From Streptomyces sulfonofaciens (GTDB taxonomy: Bacteria; Actinomycetota; Actinomycetes; Streptomycetales; Streptomycetaceae): a DNA stretch of 64,000 nucleotides. The position numbers were made by a program, and so were the translations under genes. The stretch's first letter is position 1; each line of letters begins with the position of its first letter. The notes under the pieces were generated by a model. It ran no database searches and was not told the DNA's origin. It worked only from the letters and a program-made list of their open reading frames with translations. The stretch covers positions 62,001-126,000 of the forward strand of contig NZ_BNCD01000012.1 in NCBI RefSeq assembly GCF_014656295.1, given 5' to 3'. Positions 54,189-63,347 of the stretch are shown here, one piece after another.

Positions 54189-55412
54189 TCAGCGCGCCGA
54201 GGTGATGAGCCGGTGCAGGCGTTGTGCGGCATCGCGCCCGAATCCGGGGTCGTTGATGTGCGCGTCCACCTCGACGGTCCGGGCCGGCGATCCGGAGAGG
54301 GCACCGTGCAGCGCGGCGAAGAGCTCACCGTCCGCCGCGGCGTCCCGGAACGGGCCGCCCTCCTTGTCGATGCCGCTCACACCGCGCAGCGGGAGGAGCA
54401 CGGTGACCGGGCCGCGGGCCCGGGCCAGCTTCGTGCCGATGCGCCGGCCGAGCTCGGCGTTCTCCTGCGGCGTGGTGCGCATCAGCGTGACGGTCGGGTT
54501 GTGGATCACGAAGGTCCGGTCGGCGAAGCCGGCGGGCACGGTCTCGCGCGGGCCGAAGTTGGCCATGTCGAGTGCGCCGAGCGAGACCACCTGCGGGATC
54601 CCCCGCTCGCCGGCCGCCTCCAGCCGGTGCGGACCCGCGCTCAGCACACCTCCGACGAGGTCGTCGGCGAGTTCGGTGGTGGTTAGGTCGAGCACCCCGG
54701 CGAGACGGCCGTCACGCGCGAGTTTCTCCAGCGCGCGCCCGCCGGCACCGGTGGCGTGGAAGACGAGTGGTTCGTAGCCGAGGCTCACCAGCTCCGCCCT
54801 CGCCTCGTCGACGGCCGGGGTGGTCAGACCGAACATCGACAGACCGACGAGCGGTCGCCGCTCGCAGGCCGGAGCCGTGCGGCGGGCCTCATGCTCCGCC
54901 GCCATCGCGGCGATCGCCGCGGCGGCGTTGCCGAAGATCTGCGCCGAGACCGAGTTGATCCCGGCGACGTCGACCACCGAGTGCATGAGCGTCACGTCGG
55001 CCTCGCCGACGTAGGGCGAGACATCGCCCGAGGCCATCGTGGAGACCAGCAGTTTCGGGACCCCGACCGGCAGGGCGCGCATGGCGCGGGAGGCGACCGA
55101 CGAACCTCCGGAGCCGCCGACGGCCAGCACGGCGTCGAGCCTGCCCTCGGCGTGCAGCGCGAGGACCACCGCCTCGGCCCCGGCGGCCATCGCCTCCATG
55201 GCCGCGCCGCGGTCGTCCGCCCGGCGAAGGGCCGCGAGGTCGGCGCCCCGCGCGCGGGCGACCTCGGCGGGACCGACGTCCGCGTCCGAGGCCGAGAACG
55301 GGCCGACGTCGACCGTGACGGTGTCCGCCCCGTGCGCGCGTACCCGCTCGGCGATCCAGGCGTACTCCTCGCCCTTGGTGTCCATCGTGCCGATGAGAAC
55401 GACCGTGGCCAT
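54189..55412 (-). CDS. UPF0261 / Tm-1-like ATP-binding domain protein
   Basis: The protein has 407 residues from ATG 55412. It opens [21 protein letters not shown], the UPF0261 signature that recurs in the plant virus-resistance protein Tm-1. [20 protein letters not shown] and a second Rossmann-like half ([40 protein letters not shown]) follow. ATP binding is known for Tm-1, but the bacterial role is unclear. It is the first gene of a three-gene operon (UPF0261, PEP-hydrolase-like, cupin) divergent from the MocR-type regulator, with a shared perfect inverted repeat. Confidence 0.9.
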   Translation of the reverse strand: MATVVLIGTMDTKGEEYAWIAERVRAHGADTVTVDVGPFSASDADVGPAEVARARGADLAALRRADDRGAAMEAMAAGAEAVVLALHAEGRLDAVLAVGGSGGSSVASRAMRALPVGVPKLLVSTMASGDVSPYVGEADVTLMHSVVDVAGINSVSAQIFGNAAAAIAAMAAEHEARRTAPACERRPLVGLSMFGLTTPAVDEARAELVSLGYEPLVFHATGAGGRALEKLARDGRLAGVLDLTTTELADDLVGGVLSAGPHRLEAAGERGIPQVVSLGALDMANFGPRETVPAGFADRTFVIHNPTVTLMRTTPQENAELGRRIGTKLARARGPVTVLLPLRGVSGIDKEGGPFRDAAADGELFAALHGALSGSPARTVEVDAHINDPGFGRDAAQRLHRLITSAR

Positions 55413-55478
55413 CCTTCCCGCCTCCTGCTCTTCCGCGCGCTTCGTGCTTCGCATTCTCGGCGTGGCGGGGGGACCCCG

Positions 55479-55508
55479 CGTGGTCCACTTGGGGCCGAGT
55501 GGACCACG
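55479..55508. promoter_or_regulatory. 11-bp perfect inverted repeat, likely MocR operator
   Basis: CGTGGTCCACT (55479-55489) is mirrored by AGTGGACCACG (55498-55508) with an 8-nt spacer. The repeat lies 67-96 bp upstream of the UPF0261 start and just upstream of the MocR-type start (20 bp). It is the only strong symmetric element in the region, so autorepression and control of the divergent operon are likely. Confidence 0.7.
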
Positions 55509-55527
55509 GTCGAAGGGCGGGCGAGCG

Positions 55528-56913
55528 GTGCGGACGAACGCGGACACCGAGCGTGTGGCCCGGCTGCTGGGCGCGTGGCGCCGGAGCGGGGCACCGGTGG
55601 GCGTGGCACTGCGGGACGCGCTCGCGGAGCTGATCGACGGCTCGTACCTGCCCACCGGGCGGCGCATGCCCGGCCAGCGCGACCTGGCGGCCGTGCTCGG
55701 GGTGGCCAGGGGCACGGTGGTCAGGGCCTACACGGAACTGGCCGCGAGCGGCCGCCTGGCGTCCCGGCGCGGCTCGGGCACCTATGTGCGCGGCGCGGCG
55801 GGCCCGGCCCGGCCGGCAGAGGGGCGGCTGAGCTCGTTCGGCGGCGGACGGGACGTCGTCGACCTCTCCTCCGGGGCGCTGCCGGGTTCGGAACTGGTGG
55901 GCCGGGTGATGCAGCAGGTCGGCCGGCAGTTGCGCGCACACCACCTCCAGGGGACGGGCTACCACCCCGCCGGGCTCGCGGAGTTGCGGGCGGCGCTCGC
56001 CGCCCGGTGCACGGAGCGCGGCCTGCCCACGCGTGCGGACCAGGTGATGGTCACCGCCGGTTCCCAGCAGGCCGTCTGGCTGATCGCGACCGCCCTCGCA
56101 GGGCCCGGTACGTCGACCCTCGTCGAGGAGCCCAGCTACCGGGGCGCGCTGGAGGCCCTGGCGGCCGCCGGCGGCCGTGTGCGGGGCGTCCCGTGCACCC
56201 CGGCCGGCATCGACCTGGACCTGCTCCAGGCCGCGGTCGCCGACGCCGACCTGCTCTACGTGCAGACCGCGCTGCACAACCCGACCGGCGTCCACACGCC
56301 CCAGCCGCAGCGCAGGCAGCTCGCCGAGACAGCGGCCAGGCACGGCACCCTCGTGATCGACGACCAGTCACAGGCCGACCTCGCCTGGTTCCGGTCGGAA
56401 CCGCTGCCGGGGCTCGAAAGGATGGCCGACCCCGATCGTCTGCTGATCGTGGGAACGCTGTCGAAGCTCTTCTGGGGCGGGCTGCGGGTCGGGTGGGTCC
56501 GCGGGCCCCGGGAGATCGTCGGGCGGCTGGCGGAGCTGCGCGGCAGCGTGGACCTCGGCGGCCCGGTCACCGACCAACTGGCGGCGCTCCACCTGTTGCC
56601 GCACGCGGACCGGCAGCGGGAGCTGCGCCGCGCGTTCCTCCTGCGGCAGTTCGAGGACACCCGCGAGATCCTGCGCACCGTGCTGCCCGGGTGGCGCTGG
56701 GACACCCCCGCCGGAGGGTCGGGCATCTGGACCGACACCGGCCGGGACGCGGTCGTGCTCGCGCAACGGGCCCTGGCGCGGGGCATCCGGCTCACCGCCG
56801 GCCCCGCGTTCTCCCCGCACGGCGGTCACCGCACCTTCGTACGGCTGCCCGTGTGGCAACCGCAGGGCAGGTTCGCCGGCGCGGCCAGGGTCATCGCCGA
56901 TCTCGCCGGGTAG
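55528..56913 (+). CDS. MocR-type GntR/aminotransferase-fusion regulator
   Basis: The protein has 461 residues from GTG 55528. Residues about 15-90 are a GntR winged helix (VALRDALAELIDGSYLPTGR, then MPGQRDLAAVLGVARGTVVR), joined to a fold-type I aminotransferase domain (QLRAHHLQGTGYHPAGLAEL; VMVTAGSQQAVWLIA; the PLP-lysine region in VGTLSKLFWGGLRVGWV). MocR proteins bind pyridoxal phosphate or a related amine as an effector and usually control a neighbouring operon. The divergent UPF0261 operon and the inverted repeat next to its start support that role. Confidence 0.92.
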   Translation: MRTNADTERVARLLGAWRRSGAPVGVALRDALAELIDGSYLPTGRRMPGQRDLAAVLGVARGTVVRAYTELAASGRLASRRGSGTYVRGAAGPARPAEGRLSSFGGGRDVVDLSSGALPGSELVGRVMQQVGRQLRAHHLQGTGYHPAGLAELRAALAARCTERGLPTRADQVMVTAGSQQAVWLIATALAGPGTSTLVEEPSYRGALEALAAAGGRVRGVPCTPAGIDLDLLQAAVADADLLYVQTALHNPTGVHTPQPQRRQLAETAARHGTLVIDDQSQADLAWFRSEPLPGLERMADPDRLLIVGTLSKLFWGGLRVGWVRGPREIVGRLAELRGSVDLGGPVTDQLAALHLLPHADRQRELRRAFLLRQFEDTREILRTVLPGWRWDTPAGGSGIWTDTGRDAVVLAQRALARGIRLTAGPAFSPHGGHRTFVRLPVWQPQGRFAGAARVIADLAG

Positions 56914-57046
56914 GGTTCCCGTCCCGTCCGCATCCCGTCGGCGCTCTCGTGCGAATCCCGTCGGCGCTCCCGTGCGCGAGGGGCCGGGAGCGTCGTCGGC
57001 CGCGACCGCTGGTGCGGATGATCGGACCGCTCTACTGTCGGTGCCC

Positions 57047-57865
57047 ATGACGTTCTCGATCGTGGCACGGTCCGGTCCGGCCTTCGGTGTGGCGGTGGCG
57101 AGCAAGTTCCTGGCGGTCGGCGCCGTGGTGCCGGCGGCGGAGGCCGGCGTCGGCGCGGTGGCCACCCAGGCGGCCGCCAACCTGCGCTACCGGCCCCAGG
57201 GGCTCGCGCTGCTGCGCACGGGCGTGCAGCCCGCGGACGTGGTCGCGGCTCTCGTGGCAGCGGACCGGGAGCACGCACACCGCCAACTGGGGGTCGTCGG
57301 CCCGGAGGGCCCCGGAGCCACCTTCACCGGCGGAGAGTGTCTGGAGTGGGCCGGTGGAAGGGCCGGCGACGGCTACGCGGTCCAGGGCAACATCCTCACC
57401 GGACCGGAAGTGGTCGAGGCCATGGAGCGGGCCTGGCTGTCCTCGCCGGAGCAGCCGCTCGACCGGCGGCTGGCCGCCGCGCTGGCGGCCGGCGACGCAG
57501 CGGGCGGTGACCGCCGCGGCCGCCAGAGCGCGGCGCTGTACGTGCTCTCCCCGGGCGCCGGGTACGGCGGCGGCAGCGACGTTGCCTGCGACCTCCGGGT
57601 GGACGACCACCCCGACCCCGTCGGCGAGCTGAGGCGCCTGCTGGACGTCCACGAGCTGCTGTTCGGCACGCCCGACCCGGACGCCCTGCTCGATCTGACG
57701 GGTGAGCTGGAAAAGGAGGTCGAGGGACTGGTGGCCGCGCGTGGACATGTCTCGCTGGAGACATGGGCCGGTGTGCAGAATCTGGAGAACCGGCTGGTTC
57801 CCGGCAAGATCGACCCGGTGGTTCTGGCCAGTCTGCGGAACGGGGACGTCCGCGAGGAGGCGTGA
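57047..57865 (+). CDS. DUF1028 family protein
   Basis: The protein has 272 residues from ATG 57047. DUF1028 hallmarks are seen: MTFSIVARSGPAFGVAVASK, VGAVVPAAEAGVGAVATQAA, GDGYAVQGNILTGPEVVEAM and LLDVHELLFG. The fold resembles Ntn-hydrolase-like proteins but the activity is unknown. It stands alone, with 130 bp to the MocR gene before it. It is not obviously part of the divergent operon, though it may share the regulator. Confidence 0.88.
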   Translation: MTFSIVARSGPAFGVAVASKFLAVGAVVPAAEAGVGAVATQAAANLRYRPQGLALLRTGVQPADVVAALVAADREHAHRQLGVVGPEGPGATFTGGECLEWAGGRAGDGYAVQGNILTGPEVVEAMERAWLSSPEQPLDRRLAAALAAGDAAGGDRRGRQSAALYVLSPGAGYGGGSDVACDLRVDDHPDPVGELRRLLDVHELLFGTPDPDALLDLTGELEKEVEGLVAARGHVSLETWAGVQNLENRLVPGKIDPVVLASLRNGDVREEA

Positions 57866-58441
57866 GGCGCGACGAGAGGGGTCCGTTACCGCTGATGCCA
57901 GGTCAGCGGTGTCGCGGCCGGCGCGAGGTGCGGCCCACCCCGCTTTGCTCTGTCCACGGGGCGTACGCCTGGGCGCACGGCAGTCGGTAATGCGCCAATC
58001 ACCCGTACGAGGTACCACTTTACCGTGGCTTGACCTCCGGCCGTGAGGTAATCTCCAGGCAAAGAGGTGTTCGTGGTAACACCAAAAGGGACTGCCTCGC
58101 CGCGTTGACGTGGTGACACGCGTGTGGTCCGGTCGACGGTCACATGTGTGCGGGGGAGACGTGCTGGTGGAGTGGCGGCGGAACACACCCCGTTCCGTAC
58201 CCCGATCGGCACTGCTGCCCCGGGTTGCAGGCGTTCCCGCTCCCACCGTCATGCGGTGGTGACACGCTCCGTGTCATAGGCGCGAGCGCCGTCTCCCACC
58301 TCGGACCACCTCTTCGCGTCGACGATGACGCCGAAAACACCGGTTGCCATGTCCTTCGGGCACGCCGGCACACGTCCCTTCCACTGATGACCTGAACACA
58401 CCGTGCCCGCACACGCTTGCGGGCGCAGGAGAAAGGCCACC
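57866..58441. other. Gap upstream of the carbonic anhydrase
   Basis: No gene was found in 576 bases. The stretch 58000-58130 is less GC-rich, with TTGACC (58029-58034) and TTGACG (58105-58110) as possible -35 elements and the palindrome ACACGCGTGT at 58116-58125. I could not pair these with a good -10 at 17 bp. A regulatory leader of the carbonic anhydrase operon is likely. Confidence 0.35.
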
Positions 58442-59035
58442 ATGAAGTCCCTGGTTGACAACGCACGTTCCTTCACGGCGCACGTGAGGGAGCGTGCCGA
58501 GGAGTTCCGCGCCCTTGAGGCCGGTCAGCGCCCCGATGCGCTGTTCATCACCTGTTCCGACTCGCGCGTGGTGCCCTGCCTGATCACCGGCGCGCGGCCG
58601 GGCGAACTGTTCGAGCTACGGACGGCGGGCAACATCGTGCCCGAGTACCGCAGCGACCACCCCACCGGCGAGACGGCCACCATCGAGTACGCGGTACGGG
58701 TACTGGGAGTCCGCGACGTCATCGTGTGCGGGCACTCCCACTGCGGCGCGGTCAGCGCCCTGGTGAGCGGGGACGACCTCTCCGGCGTGCCCGCCGTACA
58801 GGGCTGGCTGGAGCGTGCGGCGTCCCGGCCCGAGACGACCGGCCCGTGCGCGCCGGACCTCGCCGAGGCCGTGCAGCGGCACGCGATCGCCCAACTGGAG
58901 AAGCTGCGCACCCACCCCTGCATCGCGGAGCGGGTCGAGGAGGGCGCCTTGGCGGTGCACGCCTGGTACTACGAGGTGCACACCGGAGTCGTGAAGGAGT
59001 ACGGGGCGGACGGCACCTCGTTCCGGCCGCTGTGA
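58442..59035 (+). CDS. Beta-class carbonic anhydrase
   Basis: The protein has 197 residues from ATG 58442, with AGGAGA upstream. The zinc-site motifs CSDSRVVP (Cys, Asp, Arg) and HSHCGAVSAL (His, Cys) are intact, so it should interconvert CO2 and bicarbonate. It lies 73 bp before a SulP-family transporter gene on the same strand, an arrangement seen for bicarbonate uptake or pH control. The expected cellular role is to supply bicarbonate for carboxylases. Confidence 0.95.
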   Translation: MKSLVDNARSFTAHVRERAEEFRALEAGQRPDALFITCSDSRVVPCLITGARPGELFELRTAGNIVPEYRSDHPTGETATIEYAVRVLGVRDVIVCGHSHCGAVSALVSGDDLSGVPAVQGWLERAASRPETTGPCAPDLAEAVQRHAIAQLEKLRTHPCIAERVEEGALAVHAWYYEVHTGVVKEYGADGTSFRPL

Positions 59036-59108
59036 CCCGCAACCGCCCGCTGCGCGGGCAGCCGCGTTCCCCCTCCCTTCCGCTTCCGCCGTGCGAGGAA
59101 GTCCACTG

Positions 59109-60566
59109 ATGCTCTCCGTGTTCAAGAAGCCCGCAGACCTGCGGCGCGATGTCCTGGCCTCCCTGGTCGTCTTCCTGGTCGCTCTGCCCCTGTGCGTGGG
59201 AGTGGCCGTGGCCTCGGGGGTGCCCGCCGAACTCGGCCTGATCACCGGCATCGTCGGTGGCCTGGTCGTGGGCTGCCTGCCCGGCAGCACCCTCCAGGTC
59301 AGCGGTCCGGCGGCCGGCCTGACCGTCCTGGTGTTCGAGGCCGTGCAGGAACTGGGCCTCGGTGCCCTGGGCGCCGTCGTCCTGGGCGCCGGTCTTGTCC
59401 AAGTCGCCCTGGGCGCACTGGGATTCGGCCGCCTCTTCCGTGCGATAACGGTGGCCGTGGTGCACGGCATGCTCGCCGGGATCGGGCTCGTCCTGATCTT
59501 CGGTCAGCTCTACACCATGGCCGACGTCGAGCAGCCGCGCTCCGGGATCGACAAGATCGCGGGGCTGCCCCACCTGGTCGGCGAGATCGCCACGTCGAGC
59601 GGCGCCCTGACCGCGTTCGCCGTCGGGGCGGCCACCATCGCCGTCCTCGTCCTGTGGCGGAAACTCCCGGCCCGGGCCCAACTGGTCCCCGCGCCGCTCG
59701 CCGCCGTCGCCCTCGCCACGGCCGCGACCGCGGTCGCCGGCTGGTCCGTCCCCCGTGTCGAGGTGCAGGGGCTCCTGTCGGCCGTCCAGCCGCCCGGCGG
59801 GGCCGACTTCGCCTCGCTGGGCAGCCTCGCCGCCCTCGGCACCGTGGTCGCCTTCGCCCTCATCGCCTCGGCGGAGAGCCTCTTCAGCGCCGCCGCCGTC
59901 GACCGCATGCACGACGGCGCGCGCACCGACTACAACAAGGAGCTGATGGCCCAGGGCGTGGGCAACACCATCTGCGGCATGCTCGGCGCCCTTCCCCTGA
60001 CCGCCGTCATCGTGCGCAGCTCCGCCAACATCCAGGCCGGAGCCAGGACGAAGCTCTCGCGCATCCTGCACGGACTGTGGCTCGTGCTCTTCGCCGCGCT
60101 CCTGCCGGCCGCGATCGGCGTCATCCCCCTGGCCGCACTGGCCGGGGTCCTCGTGCACGCCGGCTGCAAGCTCATCCCCGTCAAGGAGCTCCGGCCCCTG
60201 TGGCGGGCGCACCGCGGCGAGGCACTCGTCCTCGCCGCCACCGCGACGGCCATCATCACCACCAACATGTTCGAAGGCGTCCTCCTCGGCATCCTGCTCG
60301 CCGTGGTCAAATCCGCCTGGGAGACCTCCCACATCCACCTCGACGTCCACGAGACCACCGACGGCCGTCTCATCGTCACGATCACCGGTTCCGCCACCTT
60401 CCTCCGCCTGCCCCGGATGCTTGAAACCCTAGAAGCGCTCCCCGGCGACCGCCCGGTCGAACTCGACCTCTCCGAGCTGCGTCACCTCGACCACGCCTGC
60501 CGCACCACCCTGGAGAACTGGGCGCACCAGCGGGGGACCACGATCGGCTCGTTCGCGAGAGCCTGA
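59109..60566 (+). CDS. SulP-family anion transporter with STAS domain
   Basis: The protein has 485 residues from ATG 59109 (GAGGAAG upstream; the in-frame GTG 59091 is less likely). It begins with the SulP signature LVVFLVALPLCVGVAVASGV and PAELGLITGI. About 10-12 helices follow, with GTVVAFALIASAESLFSAAA, GNTICGMLGALPLTAVIVRS and AGVLVHAGCKLIPVKEL. The C-terminal STAS domain (IHLDVHETTDGRLIVTITGS; PVELDLSELRHLDHACRTTL) is present. Because it follows carbonic anhydrase, bicarbonate is a more likely substrate than sulfate. The two are probably cotranscribed. Confidence 0.9.
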   Translation: MLSVFKKPADLRRDVLASLVVFLVALPLCVGVAVASGVPAELGLITGIVGGLVVGCLPGSTLQVSGPAAGLTVLVFEAVQELGLGALGAVVLGAGLVQVALGALGFGRLFRAITVAVVHGMLAGIGLVLIFGQLYTMADVEQPRSGIDKIAGLPHLVGEIATSSGALTAFAVGAATIAVLVLWRKLPARAQLVPAPLAAVALATAATAVAGWSVPRVEVQGLLSAVQPPGGADFASLGSLAALGTVVAFALIASAESLFSAAAVDRMHDGARTDYNKELMAQGVGNTICGMLGALPLTAVIVRSSANIQAGARTKLSRILHGLWLVLFAALLPAAIGVIPLAALAGVLVHAGCKLIPVKELRPLWRAHRGEALVLAATATAIITTNMFEGVLLGILLAVVKSAWETSHIHLDVHETTDGRLIVTITGSATFLRLPRMLETLEALPGDRPVELDLSELRHLDHACRTTLENWAHQRGTTIGSFARA

Positions 60567-60763
60567 CCGGCCGCCCGCCAGGTGCGTGTGCCCGGGAGCG
60601 CCCCGCTCGCGGCGCGCACGCGGGACCGCCCGCGACCACCACCCCCTTGCTCCTTCACCGCAGCTCCTCCGCGCCGTCCTCGTCCGACACCGGGCGGGGG
60701 CGGCGGCGGAGGACCGGAAGTCCCGCAGCATCCGCGACCGCACCGAGCTCACAGGAGGCAACG

Positions 60764-60964
60764 GTGTTCGATCTCAGGGCAGAGGCAGAAATGCGGCTGT
60801 ACTCGGAGAAGCTGGCCAAGGAACTCGCCCTGAAGAGGCAGTGTGCGCAGGGCGGTGGGCACACCGCCGACCTCCGGGAAACACCTTCGGCCGGCGAACA
60901 GCTCGCCACCCCCGAGGACGCCGACTCCGGCCGGGGCACGAGCGATTCCCCGCCCAGGCCGTAG
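60764..60964 (+). CDS. Small charged protein of unknown function
   Basis: The protein has 66 residues from a GTG with AGGAGG five bases upstream. A charged helix (LRAEAEMRLYSEKLAKELAL) precedes a polar Pro/Ser/Gly-rich tail. No family was recognised. It lies 200 bp after the transporter and could be cotranscribed. The excellent ribosome site and helical start support a real gene, but the composition is otherwise weak evidence. Confidence 0.5.
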   Translation: MFDLRAEAEMRLYSEKLAKELALKRQCAQGGGHTADLRETPSAGEQLATPEDADSGRGTSDSPPRP

Positions 60965-61142
60965 GCGGTGACGGGTGCCGGACCCCGTGCCGCCGGGCGC
61001 GGGTCGCCCGCCGGCGGGGTCTCGACTCCCGACCGGGGTCCCGGTGCCTCCCGCCGCGCCCGGTCCACCATCGCCCGGGTGGGGCCGGAGGTCGAGCGGG
61101 CCGAACATCCGAACGGCGCGTCACCTCACCACGGGGCACAGA

Positions 61143-61523
61143 TCATCCTGCTGTCGGGTCCTGCGGGACCTGCCTTCGCTTGAACCCGTGGCTCCGCTCC
61201 ACTTTCGCCACATGCAGTGTGTAGCTCCGGTACCACTCGGCTCGCCCGCGCTCTTGAGCCGCGCGGTGCTCGGCGTTGTTCCGCCACTGGGCGAGGGCGT
61301 CGGCGTCGCGGAAGTACCCGACGGTGATGCCCAGCCCGCCAGGAGTCTGCGCGTGGTCCATCCCCAGGAACCCGGGGACGTCCTTCACCAGGTCCTCCAT
61401 GCGTGCGTTGGTCTCGCTGTAGCCGCTCTGGTCCTGGGTGCGCACCGTGGTGAAGACGGCCACGTAGTAGGGGGGTTCAAAGGCTTCGACAGGTGGGACA
61501 GGCCCTTGCGAGCGATCGCTCAT
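61143..61523 (-). CDS. Antibiotic biosynthesis monooxygenase (ABM)-domain protein
   Basis: The protein has 126 residues from ATG 61523. A single dimeric alpha/beta-barrel ABM unit is seen: YYVAVFTTVRTQDQSGYSET, then a helix containing RMEDLVKDVPGFLGMDHA, then GITVGYFRDADALAQWRNNA and HRAAQERGRAEWYRSYTLHV. Such small proteins are monooxygenases or stress proteins. The final basic tail is unusual. It stands alone on the minus strand; no tailoring cluster is adjacent, so a stress role is as likely as biosynthesis. Confidence 0.85.
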   Translation of the reverse strand: MSDRSQGPVPPVEAFEPPYYVAVFTTVRTQDQSGYSETNARMEDLVKDVPGFLGMDHAQTPGGLGITVGYFRDADALAQWRNNAEHRAAQERGRAEWYRSYTLHVAKVERSHGFKRRQVPQDPTAG

Positions 61524-61810
61524 GGCGCCACCGTAAAGCGCGGTGCGGCCAACGATCCAGCGTCTGCCCTGAACGGGACACACGACGGACTTCGCTCCTG
61601 ACCGAAGCTGTCTGCGCTCTCCTCCCGCTCCCGGAGACGGCCACTCGCCGGCCGGCTCACTGAAGGCGCGAGGAGCGGGGGACACCGGGGTGAACACTGC
61701 CTGACACGGCACCTGGGCGCGTATCGACTCCTGATGAGTCTGAGGAATTCGCCTCGCGGCAAAGGCTGATCGCACGGCTGGCGGGCGATCGCACCGGACG
61801 CACATACCGG

Positions 61811-62287
61811 TCAGCCCGTGGGCAGGCCGATCCCGTCGCGTTCGAGTACGGAGCGGAGCTCCGAAAGGACCTGTACGGCGGCCGGCCCCGAGGGGCCGCC
61901 GAGGACGCCTGCGGTCAGCTCGGTCAGCGTCTCGGTGCAGGTCGCCTCCGCCGCCTCGACGAGTCGCAGGCCGTCATCGGTCAGGTCCAGCAGTGATGAG
62001 CGGCGATCCGATGGATTGGTTCGCCGAATGACCCAGGCCCGCTTCTCCAGACGGTCGGTGCCCTTGCTGGTCGCACCGATCCCGATGGCGAACTCGGCGG
62101 CGAGGTCCGCCACCCGGGACCCGGGGTGGTCGCGCAGGAAGCGCAGGAACTCGAACTGCGAGGTGACGATTCCGTGCCGTTGGCGAAGACGGTCGTTCAG
62201 CGCGTTGTAGAGGCGCGTCTCACAGCGGACGAGATCGGCGAAGAAGTCCTGGAGGTCGACCCGGCCACCGCTTGACTTGGATGCCAT
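61811..62287 (-). CDS. MarR family transcriptional regulator
   Basis: The protein has 158 residues. Its winged helix is clear (QFEFLRFLRDHPGSRVADLA, then IGIGATSKGTDRLEKRAWV, then wing RRTNPSDRRSSLLDLTDDG), with N- and C-terminal dimerisation helices. It is divergent from an HSL-type esterase gene and the shared 67-bp promoter carries an almost perfect palindrome. It is expected to repress both genes until a lipophilic or phenolic ligand is bound. Confidence 0.92.
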   Translation of the reverse strand: MASKSSGGRVDLQDFFADLVRCETRLYNALNDRLRQRHGIVTSQFEFLRFLRDHPGSRVADLAAEFAIGIGATSKGTDRLEKRAWVIRRTNPSDRRSSLLDLTDDGLRLVEAAEATCTETLTELTAGVLGGPSGPAAVQVLSELRSVLERDGIGLPTG

Positions 62288-62334
62288 GGCATATATCCTA
62301 ACCTACATGCCTAGGAATATAGTTCCTTGGCATG
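62281..62334. promoter_or_regulatory. MarR operators in the divergent promoter
   Basis: CATGCCTAGGAA (62306-62317) and TTCCTTGGCATG (62323-62334) form an inverted repeat with 11 of 12 pairs around TATAG. A second perfect palindrome ATGCCATGGCAT (62281-62292) overlaps the regulator's own start codon. Together they cover the promoter between the MarR gene and the esterase gene. The shared core GCC/GGC suggests one protein binds both. Confidence 0.75.
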
Positions 62335-62354
62335 TAACTGCTGTGGAGGCGGCA

Positions 62355-63278
62355 ATGAGCAGGCAACAGCGCGCGGAGATCGACGCGATGGTCCGGCGGC
62401 CCCAGCCCGAGGGCCCGCGGTCGGTGGAGGAGCTCCGTGCCGGGTTCAGGGCGATGATGGCCGAAATGATCGTCCCGGCTGGGATCCGCACCCGGAATGC
62501 GACGCTCGGCGACCGGCCCGCGGTGCTCGTCGAACCGGCCGGCTCTGCGAAGGCCGGGACGATCCTGTACTTTCACGGCGGCTCCTACGTGGTCGGCTCA
62601 CCGGAGACGGCGATGTCGCTGACGGGGAACCTGGTGACCAGAACAGGGTTCAGGGCGTTCTCGCTGGATTACCGGCTTGCCCCTGAGCACCCGTTCCCGG
62701 CCGCGATCGAGGACGGGCTGAGTGCCTACCGCGCACTTCTCGACAGCGGCGAGGACCCTTCGGCGATTGCGTTCGCCGGGGACTCCGCAGGTGGTGGCCT
62801 CACTGTCGCCACCTGCCTCGCCGCACGCGGCGCGGGCCTGCCCGTGCCCGCCGCGATCGTGGCGTTCTCCCCCGGACTCGACATGACCCGGACGGGCGGG
62901 AGCATGGACCGCAAGGCGGGCGTCGACCCGTTCTTCACGCGTGAGGGCCTGGCCCGCACCGGGGCCATGTACCTTGCGGGACAGGACCCGCGCCAACCCA
63001 TGCTCAGCCCCGCCACCCTCGCCGACCTGACCGGTTTCCCCCCGATACTTCTGCAGGCGGGCACCAACGAAGTACTCCTGGACGACTCCACACGCATGGC
63101 CACGCGCGCGCGGGAAGCCGGTGTGGACGTCGTCCTGGACATCACCGCTGACGTCCCCCACGTCTTCCAGGCGTTCGCCGGCGTCCTGGACGAGGCCGAC
63201 GAGGCACTGGAGCGCGCCGCTCTCTTTCTCAGCCAGCGCATCCGCACGGGGGGCACGGCACACACGCCGGCAAGCTGA
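62355..63278 (+). CDS. HSL-family alpha/beta hydrolase (esterase)
   Basis: The protein has 307 residues from ATG 62355 (GGAGG at good spacing). Hormone-sensitive-lipase motifs are present: the oxyanion HGGSYVVGS, the nucleophile elbow GDSAGGG, and a catalytic Asp (near LDDSTRMATRAREAG) and His (DVPHVFQAF). The N-terminal cap helix (QRAEIDAMVRRP) is that of this family. It hydrolyses short-chain esters. Control by the adjacent MarR protein through the palindrome suggests induction by a toxic or aromatic ester. Confidence 0.92.
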   Translation: MSRQQRAEIDAMVRRPQPEGPRSVEELRAGFRAMMAEMIVPAGIRTRNATLGDRPAVLVEPAGSAKAGTILYFHGGSYVVGSPETAMSLTGNLVTRTGFRAFSLDYRLAPEHPFPAAIEDGLSAYRALLDSGEDPSAIAFAGDSAGGGLTVATCLAARGAGLPVPAAIVAFSPGLDMTRTGGSMDRKAGVDPFFTREGLARTGAMYLAGQDPRQPMLSPATLADLTGFPPILLQAGTNEVLLDDSTRMATRAREAGVDVVLDITADVPHVFQAFAGVLDEADEALERAALFLSQRIRTGGTAHTPAS

Positions 63279-63347
63279 AGGCGGCAGACGAACTCATCCG
63301 GGTTCTGCCGCGACGAGCGGCGCGGGGGGTGGCGCCGGAGGCGTGCC

